A stretch of 64,000 nucleotides of DNA from Bradyrhizobium sp. BTAi1 (GCF_000015165.1 NC_009485.1:1838001-1902000), one strand, 5' to 3'; counted from the stretch's first letter, positions 35,524-44,416 are shown. Numbers and translations: made by a program. The notes: generated by a model not told the origin, from the letters alone.

Positions 35524-37293
35524 ATGGGCATGAGCATCGCAAGCGAGCATAATGCGCGGGGATCGGTCGGACGTCATCAGCCGACCTTCGCGGAGCTGTA
35601 TTCACCGAAACTTTTGACGGTCCTGCGCGAAGGCTATGGCCTGGCCGATCTGCGCGCCGATGCGCTGGCGGGCTTGACGGTCGCGATCGTCGCTTTGCCG
35701 CTGTCGATGGCCATCGCCATCGCCTCCGGTGTTTCGCCCGGCCGTGGCCTCTACACGGCCGTCGTCGGCGGCTTCCTGATCTCGCTGCTCGGCGGCAGCC
35801 GCTTCCAGATCGGCGGCCCGGCCGGCGCCTTCATCGTGCTGGTCGCCGCGACCGTCGACCGCCAGGGCCTCGACGGCCTGCTGGTCGCCACCATGATGTC
35901 CGGGGTGATGCTGGTGATCGCCGGCTATTTGCGGCTCGGCACCTACATCAAGTTCATTCCCTATCCGGTCACGGTCGGCTTCACCGCGGGCATCGCGGTC
36001 ATCATCTTCGCCAGCCAGCTGAAGGATCTGTTCGGCATCACGCTGCCCGGCAAGGAGCCGGGCGAGCTGATCCCCAAGCTGGTCGCGCTCGCGCATGGCG
36101 CGCCGACCGCGAACATCCCGGCGGTTGCGCTCGCCGTGATGTCCATCGTCATCATCGTCTGGCTGAAGCAACTGCGGCCGACCTGGCCCGGCATCCTCAT
36201 CGCGGTCGTCATTGCCGCCATCATCACCTTTGCGCTGCAGCTGCCCGTGGAGACCATCGGCACGCGCTTCGGCGGCATTCCGCGCGAGCTGCCGGCGCCG
36301 GCGCTGCCGGCATTTTCGCTGGCCAAGGTCCAGGCGGTGTTTCCCGATGCGATCGCCTTCACGCTGCTCGGGGCGATCGAGTCGCTGCTGTCGGCCGTCG
36401 TCGCCGACGGCATGACCGGCCGGCGCCATCGCTCCAATTGCGAGCTGGTGGCGCAGGGCTTCGCCAATATCGGATCGGCGCTGTTCGGCGGCATCTGCGT
36501 CACCGGCACCATCGCGCGCACCGCGACCAATGTCCGCGCCGGCGCGCGTGGGCCCGTTTCGGGCATGCTGCATTCGCTGTTCCTGCTGGTGTTCATGCTG
36601 ATCGCCGCCCCCTTGGCGAGCTACATCCCGCTGTCGGCGCTCGCCGCCGTGCTGGTCGTGGTGGCCTGGAACATGGCCGAGAAGCACGAATTCCTGACCC
36701 TGATCCGCTCGTCCTGGGGCGATGCCACGGTGCTGCTCGCCACCTTCGGGCTGACGATCTTTCGCGACCTCACCGAAGGCATCCTGGTCGGCTTCGCGCT
36801 CGGCGCCGTGCTGTTCATCAACCGCATGGCGCAGATGACCGGGGTCGAGGACGGCACGCCGCTGGTCGCGCAGGACCGCGCCGATTTCGAGGATGGCGCG
36901 CGTGTGCCGTATGATGCCAAGCTCAGCGCCGACAAGGATGTGCTGGTCTATCGCATCACCGGCGCGTTCTTCTTCGGCGCCGCCTCGACGGTCGGCACCG
37001 TGCTCGATTCCATCGCCGACCGGCGCAAGGCCTTCGTGGTCGATTTCGCCGCGGTGCCGTTCCTCGATTCGACGGCGGCCAATGCCATGAGCCGCGTCGC
37101 CGCCAAAGCCAAGCGCCAGGGCATCCGGCTGTTCATCACCGGGGCCTCGCCGACGGTGCGCCGGGCCTTGCTGACCCACGGCGTGCGGCCGCCGCTGGTG
37201 CGCTACCGCGAGACCATCGAGCGCGCCGTGGCCGACATCAAGGGCCGGGAGACGGCGGGCGAGGAGATCGCCGACGGGCTGGCGGCGAGCTGA
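35524..37293 (+). CDS. SulP-family anion transporter with STAS domain
   Basis: 589 residues from the ATG at 35524 (the neighbouring GTG at 35521 and ATG at 35530 are also in frame). About 12 membrane segments with the SulP motifs LADLRADALAGLTVAIVALP (about 41-60), GGSRFQIGGPAGAFIVLVA and the central GAIESLLSAVVADGMTGRRH. The C-terminal cytoplasmic STAS domain (about 478-560) includes VYRITGAFFFGAAS and FVVDFAAVPFLDSTAANAM. Substrates in the family are sulfate, bicarbonate or C4-dicarboxylates; none is indicated by context. Confidence 0.94.
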   Translation: MGMSIASEHNARGSVGRHQPTFAELYSPKLLTVLREGYGLADLRADALAGLTVAIVALPLSMAIAIASGVSPGRGLYTAVVGGFLISLLGGSRFQIGGPAGAFIVLVAATVDRQGLDGLLVATMMSGVMLVIAGYLRLGTYIKFIPYPVTVGFTAGIAVIIFASQLKDLFGITLPGKEPGELIPKLVALAHGAPTANIPAVALAVMSIVIIVWLKQLRPTWPGILIAVVIAAIITFALQLPVETIGTRFGGIPRELPAPALPAFSLAKVQAVFPDAIAFTLLGAIESLLSAVVADGMTGRRHRSNCELVAQGFANIGSALFGGICVTGTIARTATNVRAGARGPVSGMLHSLFLLVFMLIAAPLASYIPLSALAAVLVVVAWNMAEKHEFLTLIRSSWGDATVLLATFGLTIFRDLTEGILVGFALGAVLFINRMAQMTGVEDGTPLVAQDRADFEDGARVPYDAKLSADKDVLVYRITGAFFFGAASTVGTVLDSIADRRKAFVVDFAAVPFLDSTAANAMSRVAAKAKRQGIRLFITGASPTVRRALLTHGVRPPLVRYRETIERAVADIKGRETAGEEIADGLAAS

Positions 37294-37390
37294 CCGACGC
37301 GGTCTCGGGCAATTGTCACCAGCGCCACTTGGCCGGCGGGCTGGGCCGGCGAGCATTGACTCCGGCCGGAGCTTGTCCGATGTCAGCGCC

Positions 37391-38233
37391 ATGACCCTCG
37401 CTGCCAAACCCCGCGCCGCGTGCCTGATCGGGTGGCCTGCCGCGCATTCGCGCTCGCCGCTGATCCATCATCATTGGCTGCACAAGCTCGGCATCGCCGG
37501 CGGCTACACGATCGAGGCCGTGCCGCCGGAAGAGCTGGCTGACTTCGTGACGCATCTCCACGGCCGCGGCTTTGTCGGCGCCAATGTCACGATTCCGCAC
37601 AAGGAGCGGGTGCTGGAGCTGACCAAGCCGGACTCCCGTGCCCGCGCGGTCGGCGCGGCCAACACGCTGTGGTACGAGCACGGGATCTTGCGTGCGACCA
37701 ACACCGATGTCGAAGGCTTCGTCGGCAATCTCGATGCCGCGGCGCCTGGCTGGGACCGCACCGATGTGGCGCTGGTGCTCGGCTCGGGCGGCTCCGCCCG
37801 GGCCGTCGTGTTCGGCCTGCTCGAGCGCGGCATCGGCCGTGTTCACGTCATCAATCGCACCGCCGCGCGCGCGCAGGCGCTGGCCGATCAGTTCGGCCCC
37901 CGCGTCGTCGCCGGCGGCTGGGAGCAGGTCAGCGCGCTGCTGCCGCAGGCCGGGCTGCTCGTCAACACGACCTCGCTCGGGATGCATGGCCAGCCGCCGC
38001 TGGCGATCGAGATCGGTCGGTTGCCGGAGCAGGCCGTCGTGGTCGACATCGTCTATGTGCCGTTGGAGACGCAGTTGCTCGTGGCTGCCCGCGCGCGCGG
38101 ACTGCGCACGGCGGACGGCCTCGGCATGCTGCTGCATCAGGCCGTGCGCGGCTTTGAATTGTGGTTCGGCGAGCGTCCCCAGGTGACGCCTGAGCTGCGC
38201 GCACTCGTCGAGGCCGATCTCCGCAACAGATAG
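37391..38233 (+). CDS. aroE: Shikimate dehydrogenase
   Basis: NADPH-dependent reduction of 3-dehydroshikimate to shikimate in aromatic amino-acid synthesis. 280 residues from the ATG at 37391 (MTLAAKPRAACLIGWPAAHS). Motifs: SRSPLIHHHWL, NVTIPHK with catalytic Lys71, NTDVEGFVGNLD with the paired Asp, and the Rossmann turn LGSGGSARAVVFGL with NRTAARA for NADP. It follows SulP by about 100 bp. In many Rhizobiales aroE lies near coaE/dnaQ, which is not the case here. Confidence 0.95.
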   Translation: MTLAAKPRAACLIGWPAAHSRSPLIHHHWLHKLGIAGGYTIEAVPPEELADFVTHLHGRGFVGANVTIPHKERVLELTKPDSRARAVGAANTLWYEHGILRATNTDVEGFVGNLDAAAPGWDRTDVALVLGSGGSARAVVFGLLERGIGRVHVINRTAARAQALADQFGPRVVAGGWEQVSALLPQAGLLVNTTSLGMHGQPPLAIEIGRLPEQAVVVDIVYVPLETQLLVAARARGLRTADGLGMLLHQAVRGFELWFGERPQVTPELRALVEADLRNR

Positions 38234-38339
38234 CGGTCTCCCGGCTGTCGAGATCGGCCCGCGATGCAATATCGCCGCAATGCCACGGTCGATTTGGTCG
38301 ATCCGGCGAGCTAGAACGACGTCCGGATTTTGAGGACGG

Positions 38340-39689
38340 ATGATGCGGCGATTGGCGATCGGTATTTTGGTCTTGGTGCTGCTCGGCGTGGCGCCCTGCA
38401 GGGCCGCGAGCCGGATCGCTCTGGTGGTCGGCAATTCGGACTATCAAAGTGTCGGCAAGCTTGCCAATCCGGCCAATGATGCGCGCCTCGTCGCCGAGAC
38501 CTTTCAACGCCTGGGCTTCACCCTGGTCGGCGGAGCTGCACAGCTCGATCTCGACAAGTCGCGTTTCGACCAGGTGATCCAGACCTTCAGCAAGCAACTG
38601 CTCGGTGCTGAGGTCGCCGTGTTCTACTACGCGGGCCACGGCATCCAGGTGCGCGGCACCAACTACCTCGTGCCGATCAGCGCCAATCCGGCGCGCGAAG
38701 CCGATGTCGATTTCATGATGGTCGATGTCGGCCTCGTGCTGCGCCAGATGGAAGCGGCCGGCACCAAGCTGAACATCGTCATCCTCGATGCTTGCCGTAA
38801 CAATCCGTTCGGGGGACGCGGCCTGCGATCGAGCGATGGCGGCTTGGCGCAGATCCGCGCACCTGAAGGCACGATCCTGTCCTACGCGACGCAGCCCGGC
38901 AATGTGGCGCTCGATGGCGATGATGGACACAGCCCGTACACGCGCGCGCTGGTCGATGCGGTGCAGCGGCCAGGGCTGGACGTGCTGCAGGCCTTCAACC
39001 AGGTCGGCCTTTCCGTGAAGAAGGCCACGGCCAGCGCGCAGCAGCCCTGGGTCGCTTCGTCCCCGATCGATGGCTCCTTCTACTTCGCGGGGCCTGCGGA
39101 CGGGCAGTTGGCTGCTGCACCGGTCGCTGCAGCCGTCTCACCGCCACCAGCACAGGCGCCGGCCATGGCCAGCGCGCCGCGATCGGCCGAGTTCGTATTC
39201 CCGGACTCCGACCAGCGCTTGCTGTCCGCCGCCGACCTGCAGGGACGTACGAAGGACGAGCTTCGCATTGCCCGCAATGAAATCTTCGCGCGCCGCGGAC
39301 GCTATTTCTCCTCGCCCGAGCTGACGGCCTATTTCGGCAGGTTCTCCTGGTACGTGCCGCGCACCTGGGATCCGGTCTTGAACCCGGTCGAGGCCGCCAA
39401 TGTCGATTTGCTCGATCGCGCCGAAAATGGCGGGACCAGCGGATTCATCTTTCCCGACTCCGACCGCCGCCTGTTGACCGCGGCCGAACTGGCGCGGCTG
39501 TCCAAGGCCGAGTTGCGGCTGGCCAAGAACGAAATCTTTGCCCGGCGCGGGCGCTTCTTCGATGCGCCGGACCTCAAGGCCTATTTCGGTCGCTTCGCCT
39601 GGTATGTGCCGTCGACCTGGAATCCGACCCTGACTGGGGTCGAGGAGACCAACGTCAAGCTGATTGATCAGATGAGCAGGCGGCCGTGA
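38340..39689 (+). CDS. Secreted caspase-family (C14) protein with two YARHG domains
   Basis: 449 residues. A signal peptide (about 1-22, MMRRLAIGILVLVLLGVAPC) precedes a caspase p20-like domain (24-250). That domain has the intact dyad: His100 in FYYAGHGIQVRG and Cys152 in ILDACRNNPF. A Pro/Ala linker (255-280) leads to two YARHG repeats (287-362 and 371-446), each with FPDSD-RLL, ELR-A-NEIFARRGR and WYVP-TW-P. YARHG domains are predicted extracellular ligand- or peptidoglycan-binding modules. The catalytic pair suggests an active Arg/Lys- or Asp-directed protease in the periplasm. The stop overlaps the next start. Confidence 0.93.
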   Translation: MMRRLAIGILVLVLLGVAPCRAASRIALVVGNSDYQSVGKLANPANDARLVAETFQRLGFTLVGGAAQLDLDKSRFDQVIQTFSKQLLGAEVAVFYYAGHGIQVRGTNYLVPISANPAREADVDFMMVDVGLVLRQMEAAGTKLNIVILDACRNNPFGGRGLRSSDGGLAQIRAPEGTILSYATQPGNVALDGDDGHSPYTRALVDAVQRPGLDVLQAFNQVGLSVKKATASAQQPWVASSPIDGSFYFAGPADGQLAAAPVAAAVSPPPAQAPAMASAPRSAEFVFPDSDQRLLSAADLQGRTKDELRIARNEIFARRGRYFSSPELTAYFGRFSWYVPRTWDPVLNPVEAANVDLLDRAENGGTSGFIFPDSDRRLLTAAELARLSKAELRLAKNEIFARRGRFFDAPDLKAYFGRFAWYVPSTWNPTLTGVEETNVKLIDQMSRRP

Positions 39690-40477
39690 CCCGTCCCTCG
39701 GCTCTGCGCCTCCTGGCGATCGGCGTCTGCCTGCAGTGGCTGTCCGCGTCGGCCGTGCGCTGCGAAACGATCGGCAGCATGCTGGACCGGCTGGTGCAGG
39801 CCTATCCGCAAGCGCTGGCCGGACATGACGACGAGGTCGTCATCTGGCGCGACGGCACGCGCATGCCGGTCGGCCAACTCGATCCGGAGCGCCCCTTCGC
39901 CGACAAGCTCCGCAACGCGACCATCCTCGATCAGCTCAGCCTGTCCTATCCACTCGGCGCGCCATCGCCGCCCGCCGTCAACGCCGATCCCGGGCGCTTC
40001 AGGAACGAGGCCTTCTTCAAGAAGATGTATGGCGACTGCAACGCAGGCGGCGTAGCCGGGCATCTCGTCTCGATCACCTGGCTGCCGAAGAGTTTTGGCA
40101 AGACAGTCAAGGTGACGCGCATCAATGGCATTGCCGAGCGGCTGACGGAGATATCCAGCGAGATCGACGATCTCGACCCCAAGATCAAGCGCGCCGCCTT
40201 TCCGATCGCGGGCGTTCTGTCCTGCCGTCCGGTGGCCGATACGGGCCGGATGAGCATGCACGGCTACGCGGCGGCGATCGATCTGAACCTGGACTATTCC
40301 GACTATTGGCTGTGGAACGCCAGATCGTCCGTGTCCATTCCCTACAAGAATCGTTTTCCGCAGCAGATCGTCGAGATCTTCGAGCGGCACGGATTCATCT
40401 GGGGCGGCCGGTGGTATCACTACGACACGATGCATTTCGAGTATCGGCCGGAGCTGCTGCCGGCGCAGCCGCGCTGA
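39686..40477 (+). CDS. Secreted M15-type zinc peptidase-like protein
   Basis: 263 residues from a GTG that overlaps the caspase stop (GTGA), so the genes are translationally coupled. Signal peptide about 1-25 (ends SASAVRC). The C-terminal domain has the M15 (D-Ala-D-Ala carboxypeptidase/VanY-like) zinc ligands: His192 and Asp199 in MHGYAAAIDLN and His250 in YDTMHFEYRPEL, after RHGFIWGGRW. Two Cys (119, 180) may pair. The likely target is a peptidoglycan peptide, or the protein is a wall-binding relative. Coupling to a caspase-YARHG protein is unusual. Confidence 0.88.
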   Translation: MTRPSALRLLAIGVCLQWLSASAVRCETIGSMLDRLVQAYPQALAGHDDEVVIWRDGTRMPVGQLDPERPFADKLRNATILDQLSLSYPLGAPSPPAVNADPGRFRNEAFFKKMYGDCNAGGVAGHLVSITWLPKSFGKTVKVTRINGIAERLTEISSEIDDLDPKIKRAAFPIAGVLSCRPVADTGRMSMHGYAAAIDLNLDYSDYWLWNARSSVSIPYKNRFPQQIVEIFERHGFIWGGRWYHYDTMHFEYRPELLPAQPR

Positions 40478-40528
40478 GCGTCTGCCCGCGTTGAGGGGCG
40501 TCCGCGAAGGCTCGGTCGGTGGGGCAGT

Positions 40529-40552
40529 CATTCTCACAATGACTTGAGAATG
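40529..40552. promoter_or_regulatory. Inverted repeat CATTCTCA-N8-TGAGAATG
   Basis: Perfect 8-bp arms with an 8-bp spacer, between the M15 gene and the secreted gene at 40656. TTCTCA/TGAGAA arms recall iron-regulator (Fur/Irr/RirA) sites, but there is no iron-related neighbour. It could also form a hairpin after the peptidase gene. Confidence 0.4.
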
Positions 40553-40655
40553 GAATAAGCGCCGCCGACAAGCGTCTCATTCCACGTATTCTCGAGCGGG
40601 ATCGCGTGCGGCCCCGCATGAGAGGCCTAGCCAGACAGCCCCTGGAGTCCCCTGC

Positions 40656-41279
40656 ATGTCCTTCCGTTTCGCCCTGATACGCCCCGCTGTTGCATTTGCC
40701 ATGGTCGCAACGACCTCCATGCTTGCCATCGCGCAGCAGGCCCCCGTGCCGACGCGCGTCCGCGGCGCCGTCGAAAGCGTGGACGCGGAAACGATGACGG
40801 TCAAAGCGCGCAGCGGCGAGATCTTCAAGCTGCGCATGGCGGGCGATCTGCGCGTGTCCGGCGTCGTCAAGGCCGACCTCGCCGACATCAAGCCCGGCTC
40901 GTTCATCGGCGCCACCACTGTGCCCGGGCCGGACGGCGCGCCGAAGGCGGTCGAGATTCACATCTTCCCGGAGGAGATGCGCGGCACCGGCGAAGGCTCG
41001 CGGTCGTGGGACCTGAAGCCGAATTCGAGCATGACCAACGCCACAGTGTCCGAAAGCTCGGTGTCGACCGACGGCCATACGCTGCTGGTCAAATACAAAG
41101 GCGGCGAGAAGCGCATCGATATCGCGCCCGAGACCCCGATCGTTACCTTCGTGCCCGGCGACAAGTCCGAGCTGAAGGCCGGTGCCAAGGTGATGGCCAC
41201 GATCAAGCAACTGCCCGACGGCTCCTTCGAGACCAGCCGCGTCAGCGTCGGCCGCGACGGCATCACACCGCCGATGTGA
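40656..41279 (+). CDS. Secreted beta-rich protein (DUF5666-like)
   Basis: 207 residues with a signal peptide (about 1-26, MSFRFALIRPAVAFAMVATT, cleavage near AIAQQ). Two OB-like beta modules follow: RVRGAVESVDAETMTVKARS with IKPGSFIGATTVPGPDG, and LLVKYKGGEKRIDIAPETPI with LKAGAKVMATIKQLPDGSFE. Such proteins occur widely in Bradyrhizobium and are sometimes labelled as metal ABC transporter components without evidence. Periplasmic; function unknown. Confidence 0.8.
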   Translation: MSFRFALIRPAVAFAMVATTSMLAIAQQAPVPTRVRGAVESVDAETMTVKARSGEIFKLRMAGDLRVSGVVKADLADIKPGSFIGATTVPGPDGAPKAVEIHIFPEEMRGTGEGSRSWDLKPNSSMTNATVSESSVSTDGHTLLVKYKGGEKRIDIAPETPIVTFVPGDKSELKAGAKVMATIKQLPDGSFETSRVSVGRDGITPPM

Positions 41280-41336
41280 TCCAGCTCATCTTTGCCGACG
41301 CCGCATCCTGACGAATGTCCGAGCGGACGAGCGACG

Positions 41337-41436
41337 CTGTCATGCTCCGCGAAGGCGGAGCATCCAGTATTCGCGGCAGACGATATCGAGCTGAACCGTC
41401 ACGGCGTACTGGATCGTCCTTCGCGGACGATGACAG
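41337..41436. repeat. Palindromic dispersed repeat (CTGTCATGCTCCGCGAAGG type)
   Basis: The 100-bp unit starts CTGTCATGCTCCGC and ends GCGGACGATGACAG, with internal CATCCAGTA facing TACTGGATC. The ends are inverted with small stem-loops within. A degenerate relative lies at 11140-11239. It lies in the gap just before the IS element. Confidence 0.75.
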
Positions 41437-41491
41437 CGGGGGTCTCAATGTCCCTATCAACAGGACACAGACTTTGGAATCGGCCGTCTAG

Positions 41492-42785
41492 CAGGCTGTT
41501 GAAAAAGGCGCTGGCCACAAGCTTCTGATCGTGATTCTCTTGGATGCGGATGCTTCGTGGGGAAGACGATGCGGGGAAGTGACGAACGATCTGGGGCGCT
41601 GTTCAGCTATGTGGACCTGGAGGCTCGGGTTCGGCCCGACCATCCGCTGCGCACGATCCGGCGGCTCGCCAATGCGGCGCTGGCTGACCTTTCAAGGGAC
41701 TTCGAAGCGCTCTACACCGCGTTCGGCCGGCCGTCGATCGCGCCGGAGAAACTGCTGCGGGCGATGCTGCTGCAGGCGTTTTACGGCATTCGCTCGGAGC
41801 GGCAATTGATGGAGCGGCTGGACTTCGACCTGCTGTTCCGCTGGTTTGTCGGCCTGGGCGTGGACGACGCGGTATGGGATCATTCGACCTTCTCCAAGAA
41901 CCGTGACCGGCTGCTCGAGGGCGAGATCGCGGCGAAGTTTCTGACGGCGCTGTTGGCTCGGCCCGAGGTGAAGCGGCTGCTGTCGAGCGACCACTTCTCG
42001 GTCGACGGCACGCTGATCGAGGCGTGGGGCGTCGATCAAAAGCTTCCGCCGCAAGGACGGCGGCGATCAGGACAATGACGGGCCGGGGCGCAACGCCGAG
42101 CGCAGCTTCCACAAGGAAAAGCGCAGCAACGACACGCATCAGAGCACGACCGATCCCGAGGCGCGGCTGTACAAGAAGGGCGAGGGCCAGCCGGCGAAGC
42201 TCTGCTATATGGCTCATACCTTAATGGAGAACCGCAATGGCCTCGCCGTGCTGGGCGGCGTCAGCCAGGCAACCGGCACCGCGGAGCGGGATCAGGCGCT
42301 GGAACTGATCGACCGCCATCGCGGCGATCGCACGCGCCGGATCACGCTGGGGGCGGACAAGGCTTACGACGTCACCGACTTTGTCGGAGAGCTGAGAAGC
42401 CGTTCGGTGACGCCGCACATCGCCATCGACGGGCATTTGAGCAAGACCGGCAAGCCACGCAAGACCGCGATCGACCGGAGAACGCTGCGTCACGCCGGCT
42501 ACGCGGTCAGCCAACGCTGCCGCAAGCGCATCGAGGAGGTGTTCGGCTGGATCAAGGCCTCGGCCGGCCTTGCCAAGGTCAAGTTCCGAGGCCGCGCCCG
42601 CGTCGATGCCGCCTTCAAGCTGGCGCTGGCGGCCTACAATCTGATCCGCCTGCCAAGACTGTTGGAGGCAACCGCATGAGGCACCTCGGCTCAGGGCCCA
42701 AGCGCCGCAAAAAGCCGACACTCGGCGCTTACCAGCCGACCCGGACACTCAAATCCGACCGAAAGCAGACTTCTTCAACGGCCTG
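41492..42785 (+). mobile_element. IS5-type insertion sequence with 4-bp CTAG target duplication
   Basis: About 1294 bp. The terminal inverted repeats CAGGCTGTTGAAAAA (41492) and TTCTTCAACGGCCTG (ending 42785) match at 13 of 15 positions. The element is flanked by CTAG on both sides (41488-41491 and 42786-42789), the expected target duplication for an IS5-type element. It carries one DUF772/DDE transposase that is frameshifted. The CTAG on the right is also shared with the palindromic repeat that follows. Confidence 0.88.
41569..42679 (+). pseudogene. IS5-type transposase, broken by a single-base insertion
   Basis: The first frame (41569-42078, MRGSDERSGALFSYVDLEAR) has the DUF772 domain (FYGIRSERQLMERLDFDLLF, DHSTFSKNRDRLL) and the first catalytic Asp in SSDHFSVDGTLIEAW. 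Just after this, a run of GGGG at 42026-42029 contains one G too many. Skipping one base restores EAWASIKSFRRKDG and the full C-terminal half (TLGADKAYDVTDFV with the second Asp, and RCRKRIEEVFGWIKASAG with the Glu). A +1 shift is needed, not the -1 shift used by programmed IS frameshifting, so the gene is probably inactive unless the extra G is a sequencing error. Confidence 0.85.
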
Positions 42786-42788
42786 CTA

Positions 42789-42887
42789 GAGCATGATCCG
42801 GAAAAGTGGAAACCGGTTTTCCGAAAAGATCATGCTCAAACAAAGAGGAAAGATCATGATGCGTTTCCGTGGAAACGCATCATGATC
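42789..42887. repeat. Double palindromic repeat adjacent to the IS and lldD-type stop
   Basis: Hairpin 1 (42789-42837) has arms GAGCATGATC/GATCATGCTC with inner CGGAAAA/TTTTCCG. Hairpin 2 (42852-42887) is a perfect 17-bp stem, GATCATGATGCGTTTCC/GGAAACGCATCATGATC, with the loop GT, touching the stop codon of the oxidase gene. This AGCATGATCCGGAAAA type is a very abundant element in Rhizobiales. Hairpin 2 may serve as terminator for the minus-strand gene. Confidence 0.85.
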
Positions 42888-44023
42888 TAGTCCGCCAGCA
42901 CCTTGCGGTCGATCTCGGCCACCGTGTTGACGCCGCACAGGCCCATCGTGGTCAGCAGCTCGTTGCGGATGATGTCGATGGCCTTGGCGACACCGGCCTG
43001 GCCGCCGGCGCCGAGACCGTGGGCATAGGCGCGGCCGATCATGCAGGACTTGGCGCCGAGCGCGAGCGCGCGCATCACGTCCTGTCCGGAGCGGATGCCG
43101 CCATCGAACATGATCTCGATCTTGTCGCCGACCGCGTCCGCGATGCCCGGCAGCACGTGGATCGAGGACGGGGCACCGTCGAGCTGGCGGCCGCCATGGT
43201 TGGAGACGACCATCGCCTGCGCGCCGGTTTCGACCGCGAGCTTGGCGTCCTCGATGTCATGGATGCCCTTGATGATCAGCTTGCCCGGCCAGATCGAGCG
43301 GATCCAGTCGACATCCTTCCAGTTCAGCGAGGTGTCGAACTGCGAGGCGGTCCAGGCCGAGAGCTTGGTGAGATCCTCGGTGTTCTTCACGTGCCCGGCG
43401 ATGTTGCCGAAGGTGCGGCGCTTGCCCTGCAGCACGCCCTGCACCCAGGCCGGCTTGGTGGCGAAGTCGAACAGCTTCGACAGCGACCATTCCGGCGGCA
43501 CGCTCATGCCATTCTTGATGTCCTGATGGCGCTGGCCGATCACCTGCAGGTCGACCGTCAGGCACAACGCGGTGCACTTGGCGGCGATGGCGCGCTCGAC
43601 TAGCGCCTTGATGAAGCCGCGGTCCTTCATGACGTAGAGCTGGAACCAGAACGGCTTCTCGACGCTGCCCGCGATGTCCTCGATCGAGCAGATCGACATC
43701 GTGCTCTGGGTGAAGGGAATGCCGGCGGCCTGCGCGGCGCGGCAGGCGTGGATCTCGCCGTCGCCATGTTGCATGCCGAGCAGGCCCACCGGGGCGAGGA
43801 TCAGCGGCATCGACGAGGGCTCGCCGAGGATCGTCGTCGAGAGATCGCGCTTGGAGACGTCGACCAGGATGCGCTGGCGAAACTTGATCTTCTGCAGATC
43901 GTCGCGGTTGGCGCGCAGCGTCTCCTCCGCATAGGAGCCGCGATCAGCATAGTCGAAGAAGGCTTTGGGAACGCGGCGCTTGTGCAGCAGACGCAGGTCT
44001 TCGATACAGGTAATGTGTTTCAT
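42887..44023 (-). CDS. lldD: FMN-dependent alpha-hydroxy-acid oxidase/L-lactate dehydrogenase (LldD type)
   Basis: 378 residues. TIM-barrel FMN enzyme of the L-lactate dehydrogenase/glycolate oxidase family, membrane-associated, passing electrons to quinone. N-terminal KRRVPKAFFDYADRGSYAEE, the flavin-binding LILAPVGLLGMQHGDGE, catalytic His276 with Arg279 in VVSNHGGRQLDGAPSS, and FDGGIRSGQDVMRALALGAK. LldD assignment over glycolate oxidase is from overall pattern. It has its own terminator-like palindrome at its end and no regulator next to it. Confidence 0.9.
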   Translation of the reverse strand: MKHITCIEDLRLLHKRRVPKAFFDYADRGSYAEETLRANRDDLQKIKFRQRILVDVSKRDLSTTILGEPSSMPLILAPVGLLGMQHGDGEIHACRAAQAAGIPFTQSTMSICSIEDIAGSVEKPFWFQLYVMKDRGFIKALVERAIAAKCTALCLTVDLQVIGQRHQDIKNGMSVPPEWSLSKLFDFATKPAWVQGVLQGKRRTFGNIAGHVKNTEDLTKLSAWTASQFDTSLNWKDVDWIRSIWPGKLIIKGIHDIEDAKLAVETGAQAMVVSNHGGRQLDGAPSSIHVLPGIADAVGDKIEIMFDGGIRSGQDVMRALALGAKSCMIGRAYAHGLGAGGQAGVAKAIDIIRNELLTTMGLCGVNTVAEIDRKVLAD

Positions 44024-44416
44024 CGCGGTCTTCGGCTCCCCACCGACAGTCTTGCTCAGCTTGCCAGTCCTCTAGCATCTTTGCGGCGGCTGCCAAATCC
44101 GGCGCGGGCGATCCGCCGCAACCGCGCCCAACCAGCAAACCTCTGGATGTTGTGCGGCATATAAGCACCTCCAGCGAGCTGCCGCAGTGCGGGCCGCCGC
44201 CGTCAAGGCGCCGTCCTATGCCGTCGCGGCATCAGGGAAAAATTAGTCTTAACAATGTCTTATGGACGTGACGGCGGTTTCGTGGTAATGATTCATCACA
44301 TTTTTTGAAGCCATCTTAGCTTTAAGGCGACTATAACCCGCGGACTAAACGGGCGGCCGGATGCCGTGATTCGGCGCGGTCGGCCCGGACTATCGAGAGC
44401 TGTTGCTGGGGGTCGT
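44024..44416. other. 393-bp intergenic region, divergent promoters, no gene seen
   Basis: Separates the oxidase from glmM. The right half is AT-rich (AAAAATTAGTCTTAACAATG, ATTCATCACATTTTTTGAAG, CTATAACCCGC) and presumably contains the glmM promoter with a candidate -10 CTATAA; a matching -35 at normal spacing is weak. No protein-like frame. Confidence 0.5.

Noticed and set aside
42009..42078. Programmed frameshift in the IS5 transposase
   Set aside because: Joining the frames needs a +1 shift; IS elements use -1 slippage on A-rich or similar signals, and none is present. A one-base insertion fits better.
44024..44168. Small minus-strand frame upstream of the oxidase gene
   Set aside because: No motif or ribosome-binding site; amino-acid composition looks non-coding.
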